From Fulvia fulva (Eukaryota; Ascomycota; Dothideomycetes; Mycosphaerellales; Mycosphaerellaceae), in NCBI RefSeq assembly GCF_020509005.1, contig NC_063020.1, positions 2,356,001-2,420,000 on the forward strand: DNA of 64,000 nucleotides, given 5' to 3'. The position numbers and the translations under genes are program-made. Every line of letters begins with the position of its first letter. Position 1 is the stretch's first letter. This document shows positions 10,077 through 21,755 of this stretch, in pieces. Below the pieces are notes generated by a model that saw only the letters and a program-made list of their open reading frames with translations, searched no databases and was not told where the DNA came from.

Positions 10077-11758
10077 ATGACGTCTTTCGTTCTTTTGGGC
10101 TTTGCTCTGCAGGCCGTTGCCTTTCCTTTCGCACTCGAGGATGTTCAGAAGCGCCAGGTGCCTTCGACTGAGCTTGCGCAACAGCTGAGCAAGGCGCGAA
10201 CAAACTGCGGTAACATTCCTTGCCTCGTCTTCAACGAGCAGGAGCAGTATGTCTCCAACCAAGGAGACCACGCTTTTGCCTCGCCAGGCCCAGACGAGAT
10301 TCGTGGTCCCTGTCCAGGTAAGATCTTGCAGTCGAGAACTGAATGTTTGCATTGATGCTTACTGTGGGATTCCAGGTCTCAATGCTGCCGCGAACCATGG
10401 CTATGTGAGCACTACTTGAGAGATGCCCAGGCTTGTGCCCTTCTGCAACCAGAGTCGAGGCTAATATACCACCACAGCTCAGTCGCACTGGTGTAACGAA
10501 CCTCCTTGAGACAATCACTGGACTTGAAGCTGCTTTCGGCATGGGTCCAGGTCTATCTGGATTTTTGGTGCGTCCCTCACTGCGATTGCTTTAGATGTGC
10601 TCAGCATCGACTGCTGCAGTCGTGCGACATCACGGACCAGTATAGCTGACTTCGCTGTATCCGTAGGCTGCCTATGCCATTCTCATGAATGGAGACCCAT
10701 TGCTTCTTACCTGGAGCATTGGCGGTGCGCCGCCGTCGAACACCTTAACAAGTGGCTTGCTGGGCCAGGCTCAGGGTATTTCCAACACCCACAACACCTA
10801 CGAAAGTGACATGTCCATCGGACGCTGCGACGCATACGTAGGTATTCAATCTGCTCCTGGTAGATTTGAAGACTAACCTGGGCGCAGTTGAACAATGGAG
10901 ATGCCCACAGCCTGGACCTTGATCGTTTCAAGCAAGCATTCGAAACTGGTATGAGCGACGATAGATACACTCTTCACGGATTTGCAAGCGATTTCCTCCA
11001 GAAGGGCCGACAGTCAATCAGCGAGAACCCGTACTTCTTCTCTGGACCTTTCGCCGGTGTCGTGGTGGCCCCTGCCGCTTACTTCTTCGTCATTAACCTG
11101 ATGTCAAACCATTCTGCCGAGGAGCCAAGCGGTTATTTGAACGGCGACATGTTCAAGGAGTTTTTTGCCGTCGAGGGCGAATACCCCAGCTTCAAGTGGA
11201 ACCCAGGCCAAGAACGCATCCCAGAAAACTGGTGATATAAGCTATTCCTTGCATAAGTTGCAGTTAACTGACACATCTTCAGGTACCGCCGAACGATCAC
11301 AAACAACTACGACATCGCCAACGCTGATTCTGATCTTGCGGTACAATACGCCGCCTACCCAGAAAGCTTACGCCTGGGAGGAAACACGAACGGCGTCAAC
11401 ACCTACACTGGCGTGTCCCTCAGCGACCTCAGCGGCGGTGTGCTCAACGCCGAAAATCTGTTCGACGTTGACAACCCAAGGGGAGCTTGCTTCTACGCAC
11501 AGCTTGCCCAGTCTTTGATCCCAGATGCTGCCTCAACCCTATTGAGCGTACTTTCGCCAGTGACCAAACTTGTCAACGACAACATCTTGTCTGTCATCGG
11601 AGGCATGGATTGCCCAATCGTGGACAAGTTCGATCAGAGTTTGTTCAACCAGTAAGTGCCAGCTGCACTAGTGCAATATTTCCATAAGATTCGGCTAACG
11701 ACAACGCAGGTTCCCTGGATACAAGTACAGTCCCACGGGTCCAGCGACCAACTACTAA
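10077..11758 (+). CDS. Secreted heme-thiolate peroxidase (chloroperoxidase/unspecific peroxygenase family)
   Basis: Seven exons are read: 10077-10317, 10376-10404, 10478-10567, 10667-10837, 10888-11231, 11283-11651 and 11710-11758. All six introns are GT-AG, 50-99 bp long, and splice to 430 residues. The N-terminus is a signal peptide ('FVLLGFALQAVAFP') followed by a Kex2-type Lys-Arg at 25-26. The proximal heme ligand lies in 'RGPCPGLNAAANHGY' (Cys79), the PCP motif of this superfamily, and the downstream 'YESDMSIGRCD' corresponds to the E-x-D-x-S magnesium/heme-propionate motif. These enzymes use H2O2 to oxidise, oxygenate or halogenate organic substrates outside the cell; the substrate here cannot be inferred. 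The very short exon 2 is needed to keep the PCP-to-helix segment continuous. A longer in-frame start at 9717 was rejected because it buries the signal peptide. Confidence 0.92.
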
Positions 11759-13200
11759 GATGGGAGAAGACGACCTCATCAAGCAAACAGCATGCTGCAA
11801 TGTATTCATATAAAGCGTCTACCGACGCCACTCTCCTTCGCCCATCAATAGATTGACGGCAAGCCCAATGCCTCCAAGTGCGGTCGCATTTCGCAAGAAA
11901 TGCTTCTTTTCTTCAACAGCAGCTTTTCGGATAACTTCTACAGCTCTTTGATCGGGCACCGCCTGTTTGTTGCGATGCCGACCCAAGGATGACTGCCATT
12001 TTGCGGTTGCGCCTGGCATTGAACGTTGGTCGCTCGCCCAACTCGGGTCAAGGTCCAACGGTATACTAACTCGGAGGTTCTCGGTTATCATTGTTAAAGC
12101 TTTAGCGAAGGTTTTAACCAGTTCCGAAGTCGTGCTATGTCCTTAACGAGCACGCACTTGTCCATGGTGCGACTTCACGGTTCCGCTGGCGCACAGCAAA
12201 GGCACAAGCATATAGTCAATTTCTTGATGTGCAGATCGTCCATCCGGCGCGCACAGCTAAGTTGCCAAGGTCGACAGGCTACAGCAGATCTTCTCTCCAG
12301 GGAGAGTGTGTGTGCAGACCCAAGCGCATGCTACAGCGTGATACTGCTTTGCCATCACCAACAAGCTACTCGCTTGCGAACAATGGTCGCACGACTCTAT
12401 GGTGTGCGGTACCTGCACGGCCCCCTGAAATGCGCCTCGTGAAGTCGGCATCGATCGCAAGCTCAGCCGCCAACGGCTTCGTGCCGACCGGAGCTGCAGG
12501 AACCGACTTCCAGATGACTGCTGCGTGCCCAACACGCAGGACAACAGTTGCAGGACCACAGTGAAGGGACTCAAGGGTTCCTCGTCCCTGCTCCGCTATC
12601 CAGGCATTCTCAGCACCAACTGAACCGCGCCAGTGAGACAGAGCGATCTGCTGTCTTCATGCCTATAAAGACTACGCTAGCAGGAAACTCTCCTTATACA
12701 GCTAGCAAAAGCCTAGCTCGCATCCCCCACAATGGGCATCCGCCACAAGTCCCGCCCAGTTCAGCCATTCTGACCCTGAAAATGGCCATGTCGTTGAGAT
12801 GACAGTCAACGTCTCTGCAGAAGCTGCCCTCCGTACCCTGCCTGCACCCATGCTCGAGCCACGTTATCGCCGTCTTCCTAGGCGGAAATTAACGAACGGC
12901 GACTGTCTTTGATTTTGTTTTCGCGGCAGAGGTAAGGCTCTTTCTCTTCAACACACTCGTCGTTGCGCCTCCGGGAACTGGACGTTGTGCCGTCGCATCA
13001 AGAGGGGAACTCTTGACTAATCTTTAGTCGCTACTGTGAGCAAAGCGTAAGGCTTGTTATATGATCTCGCGAGGGCTGTCGCGGAGTGTTGGAACCTGTG
13101 TTGACATTTTTGGCAGGCTGCTTGCTGTGCGACACTGCGACTGGACTGCCTCCGCATCTTTCCCACTCTACTGGATAGATAGCGGGCAACGGCAGCGACG
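11759..13200. other. Intergenic stretch after the peroxidase gene
   Basis: This 1.44-kb stretch lies between the peroxidase and the CFEM protein. A 90-codon minus frame (11819-12091) and several plus frames of about 100 codons exist, but none has a recognisable domain or splice-supported extension. The right end carries the promoter of the CFEM gene. Confidence 0.5.
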
Positions 13201-14927
13201 ATGTGGACTACTCGATTCGTTCTTTTCCTTTCTCTTGCTGTGCAATATGCACAGGGCTACAACTTCGAGTCGTCGGGATTGAGCACGCGACAGTCAGCTG
13301 TGCCGGATTTGTCGAAATGTTCGGTAAGCATTGATCGAGATCGAAGCAGTCCTCTTGAACACCACTGACCACCTTGCAGGCGTCATGTCTGGCCGAAGCC
13401 ATGCCAGTATCAGGCTGCAACGCTACCGATGCAGCATGTCTATGTACCAGCATGCCATTCGCAAAAGCCACCACTGCTTGCTTGACGGCCAACTGCACAG
13501 TCATTGAGCAGCTCGAGACCAGGCGATACTCTGCAGTGACCTGCAATGAGCCAGTTCGAAACCAAGGCGATCTGACCAAGTCACTCATCTGGGTATTCTT
13601 CTCAGTCGCCGGGTTCGGTATCCTTGCGCGTGGTCTCTCTCGAATGAAATCACTCAGTGGGACTGGATATGGCTGGGACGACCTCGTGATCCTCATCAGC
13701 TTTCTCATCCTGATTCCATCCGACGCTATCTTGCACCACATGGTCGACCTAGGATTGGGACAAGACATCTGGATGGTCGCTAAGAACCCGGACGACATCA
13801 GCATGATCCTCTACTGGTTCTACATCTCCGAGTTCACCTACGTGGCACTCCAATCCAGCACCAAGATCGCGATCCTGCTGCTCTATCTACGCATGTGGCC
13901 TTACACTGGAGCTTCCGATGAGCCTAGATGGTTCCGCACATCGTGCAAGGTCCTCATCGTGATTCTGATGGCTTACGCCGCGCTTCTCATCGTGGTTCTT
14001 GGTCTTCAGTGCCAGCCTATTTCCTTTAGCTGGCTCAAGTGGGACGGCATGCACGCGGGCTACTGCATCGACGTCAACGTTCTCATCTTCGCCACCTCCG
14101 GTTGCAACATTTTCTTCGACATCACAGTCATCCTCCTACCAGTCCCACGTCTCCTGTCACTCTCGATCGCCACCCGCAAGAAGATGGCAGTGGTCACAAC
14201 CTTCCTCATCGGTCTCTTCGTCACCTTCTGCAGCATTATCCGGCTCCGCTCTCTCGCAGTCTGGGGTAGCGCGCCAAATGTCACATACCTTTACAACCCC
14301 ATCGCAATCTGGTCCAACCTTGAGATCAACCTTGGAGTGCTCTGCGCTTGCTTCCCAGCCATTACTGGACTTATGCAGAGACTGTACACTATCATGACAG
14401 GCCACAAATTCACGACTGGCCATCGATCTGCTATGGAGCGCAGCCACGTGGACCCCAGAGAAAACGTCCACGACCGCCACTACGAGCTGGAATCGAAGTC
14501 TCCGATCACGACCGGTCACTCTTCCGCTGACAGTAACAATGCATCATATCACCCAGTCCACGAACAACAAACGCAAGCCGCAACACGCTGGTCCCCTGAC
14601 GGAACTGTCAAATACTACGGTGCCGAGGCGCCTATGCAACAACAGGCATCTGTCGTCGATGTCTCGCGGAATGGTTCGATCGCAGATGTCTCGAGGAATA
14701 TATCTATCGCAGAGGTCAACAGAAATACCGCAAGGACTGGAGCTAGTGGCCACAGGCCGCAGAGCAAGCCTCTCCCAAACATCCATGTGGACGATCACGA
14801 TGAGATTGATGACGAGAGGCCTTCGCCAGTGCTGCCAACGACGTTCCCAAAAAGTGAGCATGATAGTGCACAGCAGATGATTGATGCAGGGTACTCTGCC
14901 TTTTCGACGCTGAAGGGTTCGAGGTAG
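13201..14927 (+). CDS. CFEM-domain seven-transmembrane receptor-like protein (PTH11/rhodopsin-domain type)
   Basis: Two exons (13201-13323 and 13380-14927) joined across a 56-bp GT-AG intron give 556 residues. A signal peptide ('RFVLFLSLAVQYAQG') is followed by a cysteine-rich CFEM domain whose eight Cys are all visible, from 'KCSASC' to 'VTCNEP'. Next come about seven hydrophobic helices of the fungal rhodopsin-like domain, with 'GYGWDDLVILISF' and 'NIFFDITVILLPVP' typical of the family. The tail of about 170 residues is polar and cytosolic. In Magnaporthe the founder PTH11 senses surface cues for appressorium formation; whether this member does so is inference only. The intron between the signal-peptide exon and the second CFEM cysteine supports the chosen start. 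It converges on the peptidase gene with about 100 bp between them. Confidence 0.9.
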
Positions 14928-15025
14928 TCCAATGCACGCAGCTGGAAATAGTAAGGATATCATGTAGATACGGTTGTCGCTTGTATAGGAACGTGTGTAC
15001 ATGTGTGTACAAGTCTGTGCAAAGC

Positions 15026-15835
15026 TCAAAAAGCATTCGCTGGTCCACTCTCTCGCTGCAGGATATGTTGCGCCTCGACCCTCCTCACATCTCCATCGTA
15101 ACGCTGCTTCCCGAAACTACTAGCGATAGCCCGTATCAACGCCACCGCCACAGCCTGTCCCTGCTCCAACATGACACCATCACTCTCCGCCGGCACATGA
15201 AAGAACAGCACCGGCCTCGCCGTATCCGTTCCACCCTCCATACAATTCCTCCTCCCGAAATACGCCAGACTGTTGAAGTAGATATAATCACACAAATAAT
15301 GCCCTGCATCCTCACTCGGCCTGATGTCTGCTTGATGCCCTGATCGCCCCTCGGCAATAGCCAAGACATTCACCTGCCAATCCAGCAGAATCCGCTCGTA
15401 GTCCAGTGAGGTTGCCATCCTACCAGGACAGTCCCCAAACGTCGTCTTCCCTTCCTCAGGATCCGGCATAATCCCATCCAGGTCTTTGTTCTTGCTGTAC
15501 CCTTCCCGATGGCCGTAGCGTTCGAGGGAGTACCATTTGCGGCCGGAGGCCATGCCCAGATGGAGGACTACATCGACTTTTCCGGCATATGTGTCGTGAA
15601 GTTTTGGGACGAGATTTCGGACTTCGTTGAATGCTACTTTAATGGGCTGGGGGTATGATATTATGCGGATCCCATTCTTGTGGGATTTTGTAGGTGGGAG
15701 GTAGTCAGGCAGAGCGTGTGTGATCTCGAAAGATGGGTTGACTGGGAATTTGTCTTGGAATGGTCCGAAGCCTGTTACGAGGATCGTGATGTCGTTGTCT
15801 CTGGTTGGAGTGCTGTCATCCTGGATGGACCCCAT
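15026..15835 (-). CDS. Pyroglutamyl-peptidase I-like cysteine peptidase (family C15)
   Basis: This single-exon gene encodes 269 residues. The enzyme family removes N-terminal pyroglutamate from peptides in the cytosol. The fold opens with 'ILVTGFGPFQDKFPVNPS', the C15 N-terminal motif. The catalytic triad can be placed: Glu105 in 'SLERYG', Cys182 in 'DAGHYLCDYIYF' and His213 in 'FFHVP'. It is slightly longer than bacterial enzymes (about 215 residues) because of inserts typical of filamentous fungi. The ATG at 15835 starts just before the first beta strand. Confidence 0.88.
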   Translation of the reverse strand: MGSIQDDSTPTRDNDITILVTGFGPFQDKFPVNPSFEITHALPDYLPPTKSHKNGIRIISYPQPIKVAFNEVRNLVPKLHDTYAGKVDVVLHLGMASGRKWYSLERYGHREGYSKNKDLDGIMPDPEEGKTTFGDCPGRMATSLDYERILLDWQVNVLAIAEGRSGHQADIRPSEDAGHYLCDYIYFNSLAYFGRRNCMEGGTDTARPVLFFHVPAESDGVMLEQGQAVAVALIRAIASSFGKQRYDGDVRRVEAQHILQRESGPANAF

Positions 15836-16444
15836 CGAGATGCTGTTAGGATGCTTCCAGTAATTATTTTTGTTATTCCGATACCGATTACTCCTTTCCG
15901 TCGATCTACATCAAGGCATTAACATTCATGATGAAAGACCGAAAGAGAGCGTGGAAACCCGCTGGTCCATGGCTCAACTTAGTGCGGAGCGGAGGCCGAG
16001 GCTCTCCAATGTTCCAGATAGGCCAAGCACAGCACGTGATCGATGGAGCGCGCCGAGTTCGTGCCGAATTCGATAGAAGTGAGGGTGAAGTCTGCCGTTT
16101 CACTTCGACTCTAGCCTCTACTAACGGTACAACCCTTGGAGGCGAGTCATAACGAGTGTGAAGGTGCGATAAATTTCGCTGGCATGGAGGGATCTGGGAA
16201 AGTGCTTGTGTATACGAGGGCAATCTATCATCATTCTATCATCTTCGGTTGGTCCTGCCGTGGCAACCCATCAACCATTCGCTTTCATTCCATCACCTCG
16301 GACTGTGCCACATCTGCATTTGCCCACATTGATGAATCGTTCAGTGGTGTGTTCTGTCGCTTCTTGCAATATCCAATTTCCTCTCCGATCGTGCTTGAAG
16401 CAACACTTTCATCTAAGCACTGGCACATGTCCGTGTGTCGTGCC
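15836..16444. other. Intergenic stretch between the peptidase and the 2EXR gene
   Basis: About 610 bases in which I see no supported gene. It contains the promoter of the minus-strand peptidase and the 3' region of the minus-strand 2EXR gene. Confidence 0.5.
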
Positions 16445-17538
16445 TTACTCCTTCTTGTTGCGCTTTGACCGACGTGGTATCTGCTTCGGCGTTAGATCGT
16501 TGAACTTTGCTTCTTCATCTTTGTGGAGCAATCTGAGAATCTCATTCGAGATCAAATTTTCCAGCTCTTCGTTCCTTGTCTTGACGCCACTACAGAGCCA
16601 ACCACAAAATGTGTTGTTTTCATCCCTATAACCATGGGCCGAACGATGACCCTGTCCCGGAGCCTCCGCCATTGGGTCATGGCAGCAGTCTCTACAGGTC
16701 GACACTCGCATCGAAATGACCTGGGCGATATCAATTCCCTTCTTCTGTTCGCGGTAGGAAGACTGGAGGCATTTGAGCAGTGGATTACAATTTTCCACAA
16801 GGCTTGCTATGCTTGACGGCCCGACTGCGTAGGGATGGTTATGGGAGTCGCAGACGTCGAAGTGGCCAATATGGATTTTCTTGAGGTTGGTGGCGATGCT
16901 GAGCGCTTTGAATGCAGCGGGTGCTGAGCAGCTCCTACATCCCTCGGCCTCGATCTGTCACATGTTAGTCAATCTGCTTGCTCGAGCAGGAATATTGATT
17001 ACATACCTCGACGTAGCGCAGTAGCGCTGCGCACTTACCCAGAATCGGAAGTATGTCGCGAAGTGCAGTGGTGTTGGCGAACTTGAAGCAGTTGACGGCG
17101 TAGAGGATGGCTGATGCCTCGAGGTAGACCTAGAAACAGCAGGGTGTCAGCCATACTCGAGAATCTCGCGGCAATGTCTGGGATTGCGACATACATGGCG
17201 CGCATCGTGCAGCGCATGTCTCGCGCGGTTCACCATAGTCCATACCACCGCTCGATGCCTGATACCCTTCAGAAACGTACCTGTCTGCCGACGTAGATGA
17301 TGGCAGCATACTTGATCTCAGCCAGAACCCATGCCTTCTTGCGCCTGTCGTACACCTCGTGGCGGTGATGCATGTTGCGTGGTATGCCGCGGCGCGCAAG
17401 CTCGAGTGGTCCATCACGGCGTCGGATCAGCTCGATCTCGATGGGCTTGTCTGCTTGGAGCACGTAGCCATAGATCTGATTACGCAGCTCGATCGAGAGG
17501 TCGAGCAAGCCGGTCTTTTGCTGTTCTGCTGAAGCCAT
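16445..17538 (-). CDS. 2EXR / F-box-like domain protein of unknown function
   Basis: Three exons on the minus strand (17281-17538, 17007-17129, 16445-16954) with GT-AG introns of 151 and 52 bp give 296 residues. The N-terminus 'LLDLSIELRNQIYGYVL' is the hallmark of the large fungal 2EXR/F-box-like family, in which a short helical motif is followed by a variable region. 'IYVGRQ' continues into 'VYLEASAILYAVNCF' across intron 1, also typical. The middle part has a Cys-rich patch ('CRDCCHD'), and the C-terminus is basic ('PRRSKRNKKE'), perhaps nuclear. These proteins are expanded in filamentous ascomycetes and mostly uncharacterised, so no function is assigned. Both splice sites were chosen because they alone keep the reading frame through conserved-looking helices. 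Confidence 0.8.
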
Positions 17539-19080
17539 GTCGGTAGAGTCCTGCGGATGCGGTTGTACTTATTGCCTAGGTTGCCTTTGGCTGCAAGTGT
17601 GCAGAAAAAAGTTGTTTGCTAGATCTCACAAAGAAGTCGTGAGTGGTGCAAGGGTGCAGGCGTCAAGCTGGAAGATGGAGGGTGGGAGGTTGTTCATGAA
17701 GGTGTTCCGAACAGGCACATTTTACTAGCGCGTATCGAGCTTGGATCATTGCCATTTCGCCCATTCATCAGGAGCACAACACTTCATTCACCTTGTGCCT
17801 GCGTTTGTAGATGTTGGGCCCTTACGAGCTCAAAGTCAGGGACCGTGGATCGAGGCATTTTGTGCTCACGACTTTGCCGACGCCACTCTTCGAGTTCTTC
17901 TCAATTGACAGAAAACGCTTCATAGCATTCGCCATAATCTGGTCAAGCCTTGCGGAACGTCCTTTCGTTATTGCTTGATTCCAGTCTAGCTATTCCCACT
18001 CCAAGGTCGTGGCATGTTTCGGATGATTGTCGCTCGAGAGCCGTGGCAACTGCGAAGCCGTTCTCTTTCGCATTGAGCGCAAAGCGCACTCGGATGTGGA
18101 GTCTTCGGCTTCTTGTGGACTTGTCCGTGTCGTATCTATCTTGACTGGCTGGCTGACGAGGAGACATCGACACGTCAGATGGCGTAGCTCCGGGATTCTC
18201 CCCAAGAACCTGATTTGGCATGGGTGCGTATAGGCAAATCGAATGCAAATGAGCCACCTATCGCTTTAGTGCGGCTGTACACCGAGAATGTGAAACGCGT
18301 GAAGTGAAGCTCGCGGTTCGGTTCACTTCCTCACCTGTGGTAGACATCACAACAGCCCACTTTCACATCCTTCAGCCTCCAACTTTCACCAACATCGTTT
18401 CGAAAGCGCAGCTTCACCACGCGACAACACCAGGATCTGTGTCAAGCGACACCTGCAGCCACGACTCGTTCGGGCAGCGAGAAAGGGTGAGTACCACACA
18501 ATTGTGGCGGCGGCGGCGGACAGCAGGCGGTAAAGGGGCTTTCGTATCGTTTTCGCGGCGGTGGCACAGTGACATTCTGAGGCGGCGAGCAGCAGAGCAG
18601 AGCAGTAGATGAGCAATCGTCGAGAAAGGTGATCAGGACAAGCAAGAGTCGTCGGGGGTCTTGGAAGAAAGGATATTCGATTAGGCGGACCGGGAGAAGC
18701 CGGTGCTGGGACCTGTCACCTGGCGGCACGGCAAGCAGATCTGACTGACCTGGAGATTTCGAGGCGATTTGCCGACGGACAGCAGAGCATCTGTCTCAGC
18801 ATTCACCTACCATTACGAAGCACGGGCACGCGATCACGAGAGCAAGTGGAATCACCCGAGCACATGCGCCACGCACTATCTACACCACACGCACACATTC
18901 ACTCCTAAAGCATCTCTCGCGACAAACAGCAGCGCCGCAATCGATGAGATCCTCGGAATAGCAACGGACAGTCCGCATACCCTGGCTCAACCTCACCAGC
19001 ATTGCAAAAAGACGTCAGGCGTTACTGTCTAGCCGATCCGCAGTTCCAATGAGTCTTCTACACTCCTCCCGCAAGATACT
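17539..19080. promoter_or_regulatory. Divergent intergenic region between the 2EXR gene and the mitochondrial carrier
   Basis: These 1.54 kb contain the promoters of two divergent genes and probably a long 5' UTR of the carrier. The right third (18300-19080) is C/A-rich with a short GGC-rich patch near 18508-18535. No frame has family similarity. Confidence 0.45.
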
Positions 19081-20286
19081 ATGAGTGCCCCCGAAGCGCT
19101 CAACTCTACCAATCCTACAAACTCGGAATCGACCACCGCGATCACGACTACTTCTCCGAACATGGCGGAATCATCCTCCGAAACAAATTCGGAAGACCAG
19201 AACCCTCCTCCTGTTGCCTTCTATGGCTTCAAGTCATGGGTCTCACAAGCTGTCGTGGCTTCTTTCCTAGCTGGCGGCGTAGCTGGCGCTGTCTCGAGAA
19301 CAGTCGTCTCCCCGCTGGAGCGGTTAAAGATTCTGCTACAAGTACAGTCTACAGGGCGCACAGAGTACAAGATGAGCATACCCAAAGCACTGGGCAAGAT
19401 ATGGCGGGAAGAGGGCTTTCGTGGTATGATGGCTGGCAACGGCGTGAACTGCATACGGATTGTGCCTTATAGTGCAGTGCAGTTTGGGAGCTACAACCTC
19501 TACAAGCCTGTAAGTTGCGAAAAGATCGCTCCTGACAGAGGGCAATACTGACTGCGGTAGTTCTTCGAGCCTGAACCAGGCGAACCTCTGACACCATTGA
19601 GACGGCTCTGCTGTGGTGCCATAGCGGGCATCACATCGGTCACAGTCACATACCCCCTCGACATCGTCCGAACGCGTCTATCGATCCAATCGGCATCATT
19701 CGAAGCTCTGTCGAAAGCAGAGGCAGAGAAGAAACTACCCGGCATGTGGGCGACTTTGGCTTCGATGTACAAGAATGAGGGAGGCATCAGAGCACTCTAT
19801 CGCGGCTTGTTACCTACGATAGCAGGCGTGGCGCCATACGTCGGACTGAACTTCATGGTCTACGAGAGCGTACGGCAATACTTCACCCCTGAAGGCGCAT
19901 CGAATCCTGGATCTATTGGCAAGCTGGGCGCAGGAGCCATCTCCGGAGCTGTGGCTCAGACCATCACATATCCATTGTAAGTTGTTATATGGAGGCTCGA
20001 GATCAGCAAGAGCTAACAGAATGGCAGCGATGTGCTCCGACGACGCTTCCAAATCAACACCATGTCGGGCATGGGCTACCAGTACAAGGGAATCGGCGAT
20101 GCGCTCACAACCATCGTGAAGAACGAGGGCCCCGCTGGCTTGTACAAAGGCATCGTTCCGAATCTGCTCAAGGTCGCCCCTAGCATGGCCAGCAGCTGGC
20201 TGGCCTTTGAAGCGGTGCGCGACTTTGCAGTGGGTTTGAAACCCGAAGAGCACCTACGCGAGGGCCCTAAGAATGAGGCCATATGA
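19081..20286 (+). CDS. Mitochondrial carrier family protein, YPR011C-type (APS/PAPS transporter)
   Basis: Exons 19081-19509, 19561-19976 and 20028-20286, joined over two 51-bp introns, give 367 residues. Three SLC25 repeats are present, each with the P-x-[DE]-x-x-[RK] signature: 'SPLERLK', 'YPLDIVR', and, formed across intron 2, 'YPFDVLR'. The first repeat '[19 protein letters not shown]' and the segment '[16 protein letters not shown]' closely resemble yeast YPR011C, shown to carry adenosine 5'-phosphosulfate and PAPS across the inner mitochondrial membrane. That substrate is inferred by similarity; a coenzyme A or ATP-Mg/Pi carrier is the alternative. The N-terminal ~55 residues are polar and Ser/Thr-rich, with no calcium-binding EF hands. 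Confidence 0.9.
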
Positions 20287-20820
20287 GCATTGAACGTACT
20301 CAACATTGACACTGAGCTCTCTCCCTGCGGAGAAGCGACCTACGAATTATCATGGACCGGACGAACAAGTCCGGATCATACTTCATCATCGGCGCATTGG
20401 GGCTGTACTACTCCAGCTTTGACTGGACGAGCGCGAATCGAAACCTGCATCTTGGGACTGGGAGCGAGGCGTTTTGGAGAAAGGGAACCCACATCTGGGA
20501 GTGGTTCAGGCCGCTGGGCAGCCGTGGCAGCGCGGCGTCACTAGAACGAGGAGGCATTGGGCAGCGCTTGCTTTGGGTCAAGCGCTTGGTATATGTACAG
20601 TAACGCCACAGCATACCTGAGTGTAGAAAAGGTAAAGACACAAGATACTGTACTCTACATTGCTGACTTGTCCCTGAGTAGTGAGATGAGGTTCATGGGC
20701 CAGGCCTGATGCTGCACACCCATGTCTAAGGTTTGCCCTCTTGCCATATAGGCCAGACGTGATTCCGTATCTTCAGCTTCGACTGGACTCCCTGTTGTCG
20801 CTCCATACACAACGCCGAAC
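20287..20820. other. Intergenic stretch after the carrier
   Basis: About 530 bases holding the 3' UTR of the carrier and the promoter of the next gene. An 83-codon plus frame starting at 20352 has no family support. Confidence 0.45.
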
Positions 20821-21468
20821 ATGTTTGCTTTGGCAAGGCCCTGGCGGTCAGCGCGTCTGGCTAGCAAATGTTTCATGAGATCTTCGCCGCACTGGACAGC
20901 TGTCCGCACTAAGCACACCTTCGCAACAGCTACTAGACCTCATGCAAAGACCACGAATCCCACACTCCAAGCTTTTGATCACAGCATTGGCTTTCAAAGA
21001 GCACGCAAGCAACCCCATCATGAAGGCGGCGATGGAGCTAAGGACCGAACGAATTCACTCTACGACCCTTTCAATCACTTCCTCGACATTTGGATCCACT
21101 TGTGCGATTCATCTACCTGGGTGACCAGGGATAAGATCGCTGCCCGTATCCACCAGCTACTTCACGACATCCATGAAAGGCGATTGGCCGAATACGATAC
21201 AGAGCCGGACCCAGGACTGTTCCAGCGAAAGGAGGACTATGAGAATTTCGAGGTGGACGCAGTCCCCTGGGGTCGTGATGGTGGTAGACGATTCAAGGTG
21301 CCGAGGCTGAAGTCCGGAACCCTTCCTAGAGATATTCATGATCAAGAGACGCCAGGGCCATATATCGAGACGGGTTTCAGAGTCCTTGCGCCCAATGATG
21401 TGGAAGTTCTCTACTTTCTCAGTGTCATCTTAAAGATGAAAGGCGTAAAGACATATGAAATCGAATGA
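20821..21468 (+). CDS. Hypothetical protein with a mitochondrial-type N-terminus
   Basis: A single frame of 215 residues that I do not recognise. The N-terminus is Arg/Ser/Ala-rich without acidic residues ('MFALARPWRSARLASK'), which looks like a mitochondrial targeting peptide. The body contains 'DPFNHFLDIWIHLCDSS' and the amphipathic helix 'RDKIAARIHQLLHDIHERR', and ends with an alpha/beta-looking segment ('PNDVEVLYFLSVILKMKG'). No catalytic motif is visible. Length and regular secondary-structure pattern suggest a real gene, and no intron is needed. Confidence 0.55.
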   Translation: MFALARPWRSARLASKCFMRSSPHWTAVRTKHTFATATRPHAKTTNPTLQAFDHSIGFQRARKQPHHEGGDGAKDRTNSLYDPFNHFLDIWIHLCDSSTWVTRDKIAARIHQLLHDIHERRLAEYDTEPDPGLFQRKEDYENFEVDAVPWGRDGGRRFKVPRLKSGTLPRDIHDQETPGPYIETGFRVLAPNDVEVLYFLSVILKMKGVKTYEIE

Positions 21469-21755
21469 TCACGTAACAGGTTTCTCCCTTAGTGACGAAC
21501 CGGCCGGAGTGGTCGTGTCGTAATTTACCTCTGGGCGATGCGGAGTGTACCTGACCGCGAAAAGGGCAGACATGCAAGATGTTTTACTCCGAATGCCTTC
21601 ATCCCTGCCGCTTCTTGCCCGAATCGAATCAATTTCATGGGTCAGTTGTTAAGATATCCTGGTCATGTCCTGCATACCTTGCCCCTGTCCGAAGGCGGCC
21701 TACAATCGAAGACAACTTCATTTCTTCTCATTCTCTTGCATGACTCAAATCACCG

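Noticed and set aside
8350..11758. Secondary-metabolite gene cluster (hydrolase plus peroxidase)
   Set aside because: No polyketide, peptide or terpene synthase is present, and neighbours are housekeeping genes.
11819..12091. 90-codon minus frame after the peroxidase
   Set aside because: Could be a small gene, but there is no family match, splice signal or other support beyond openness.
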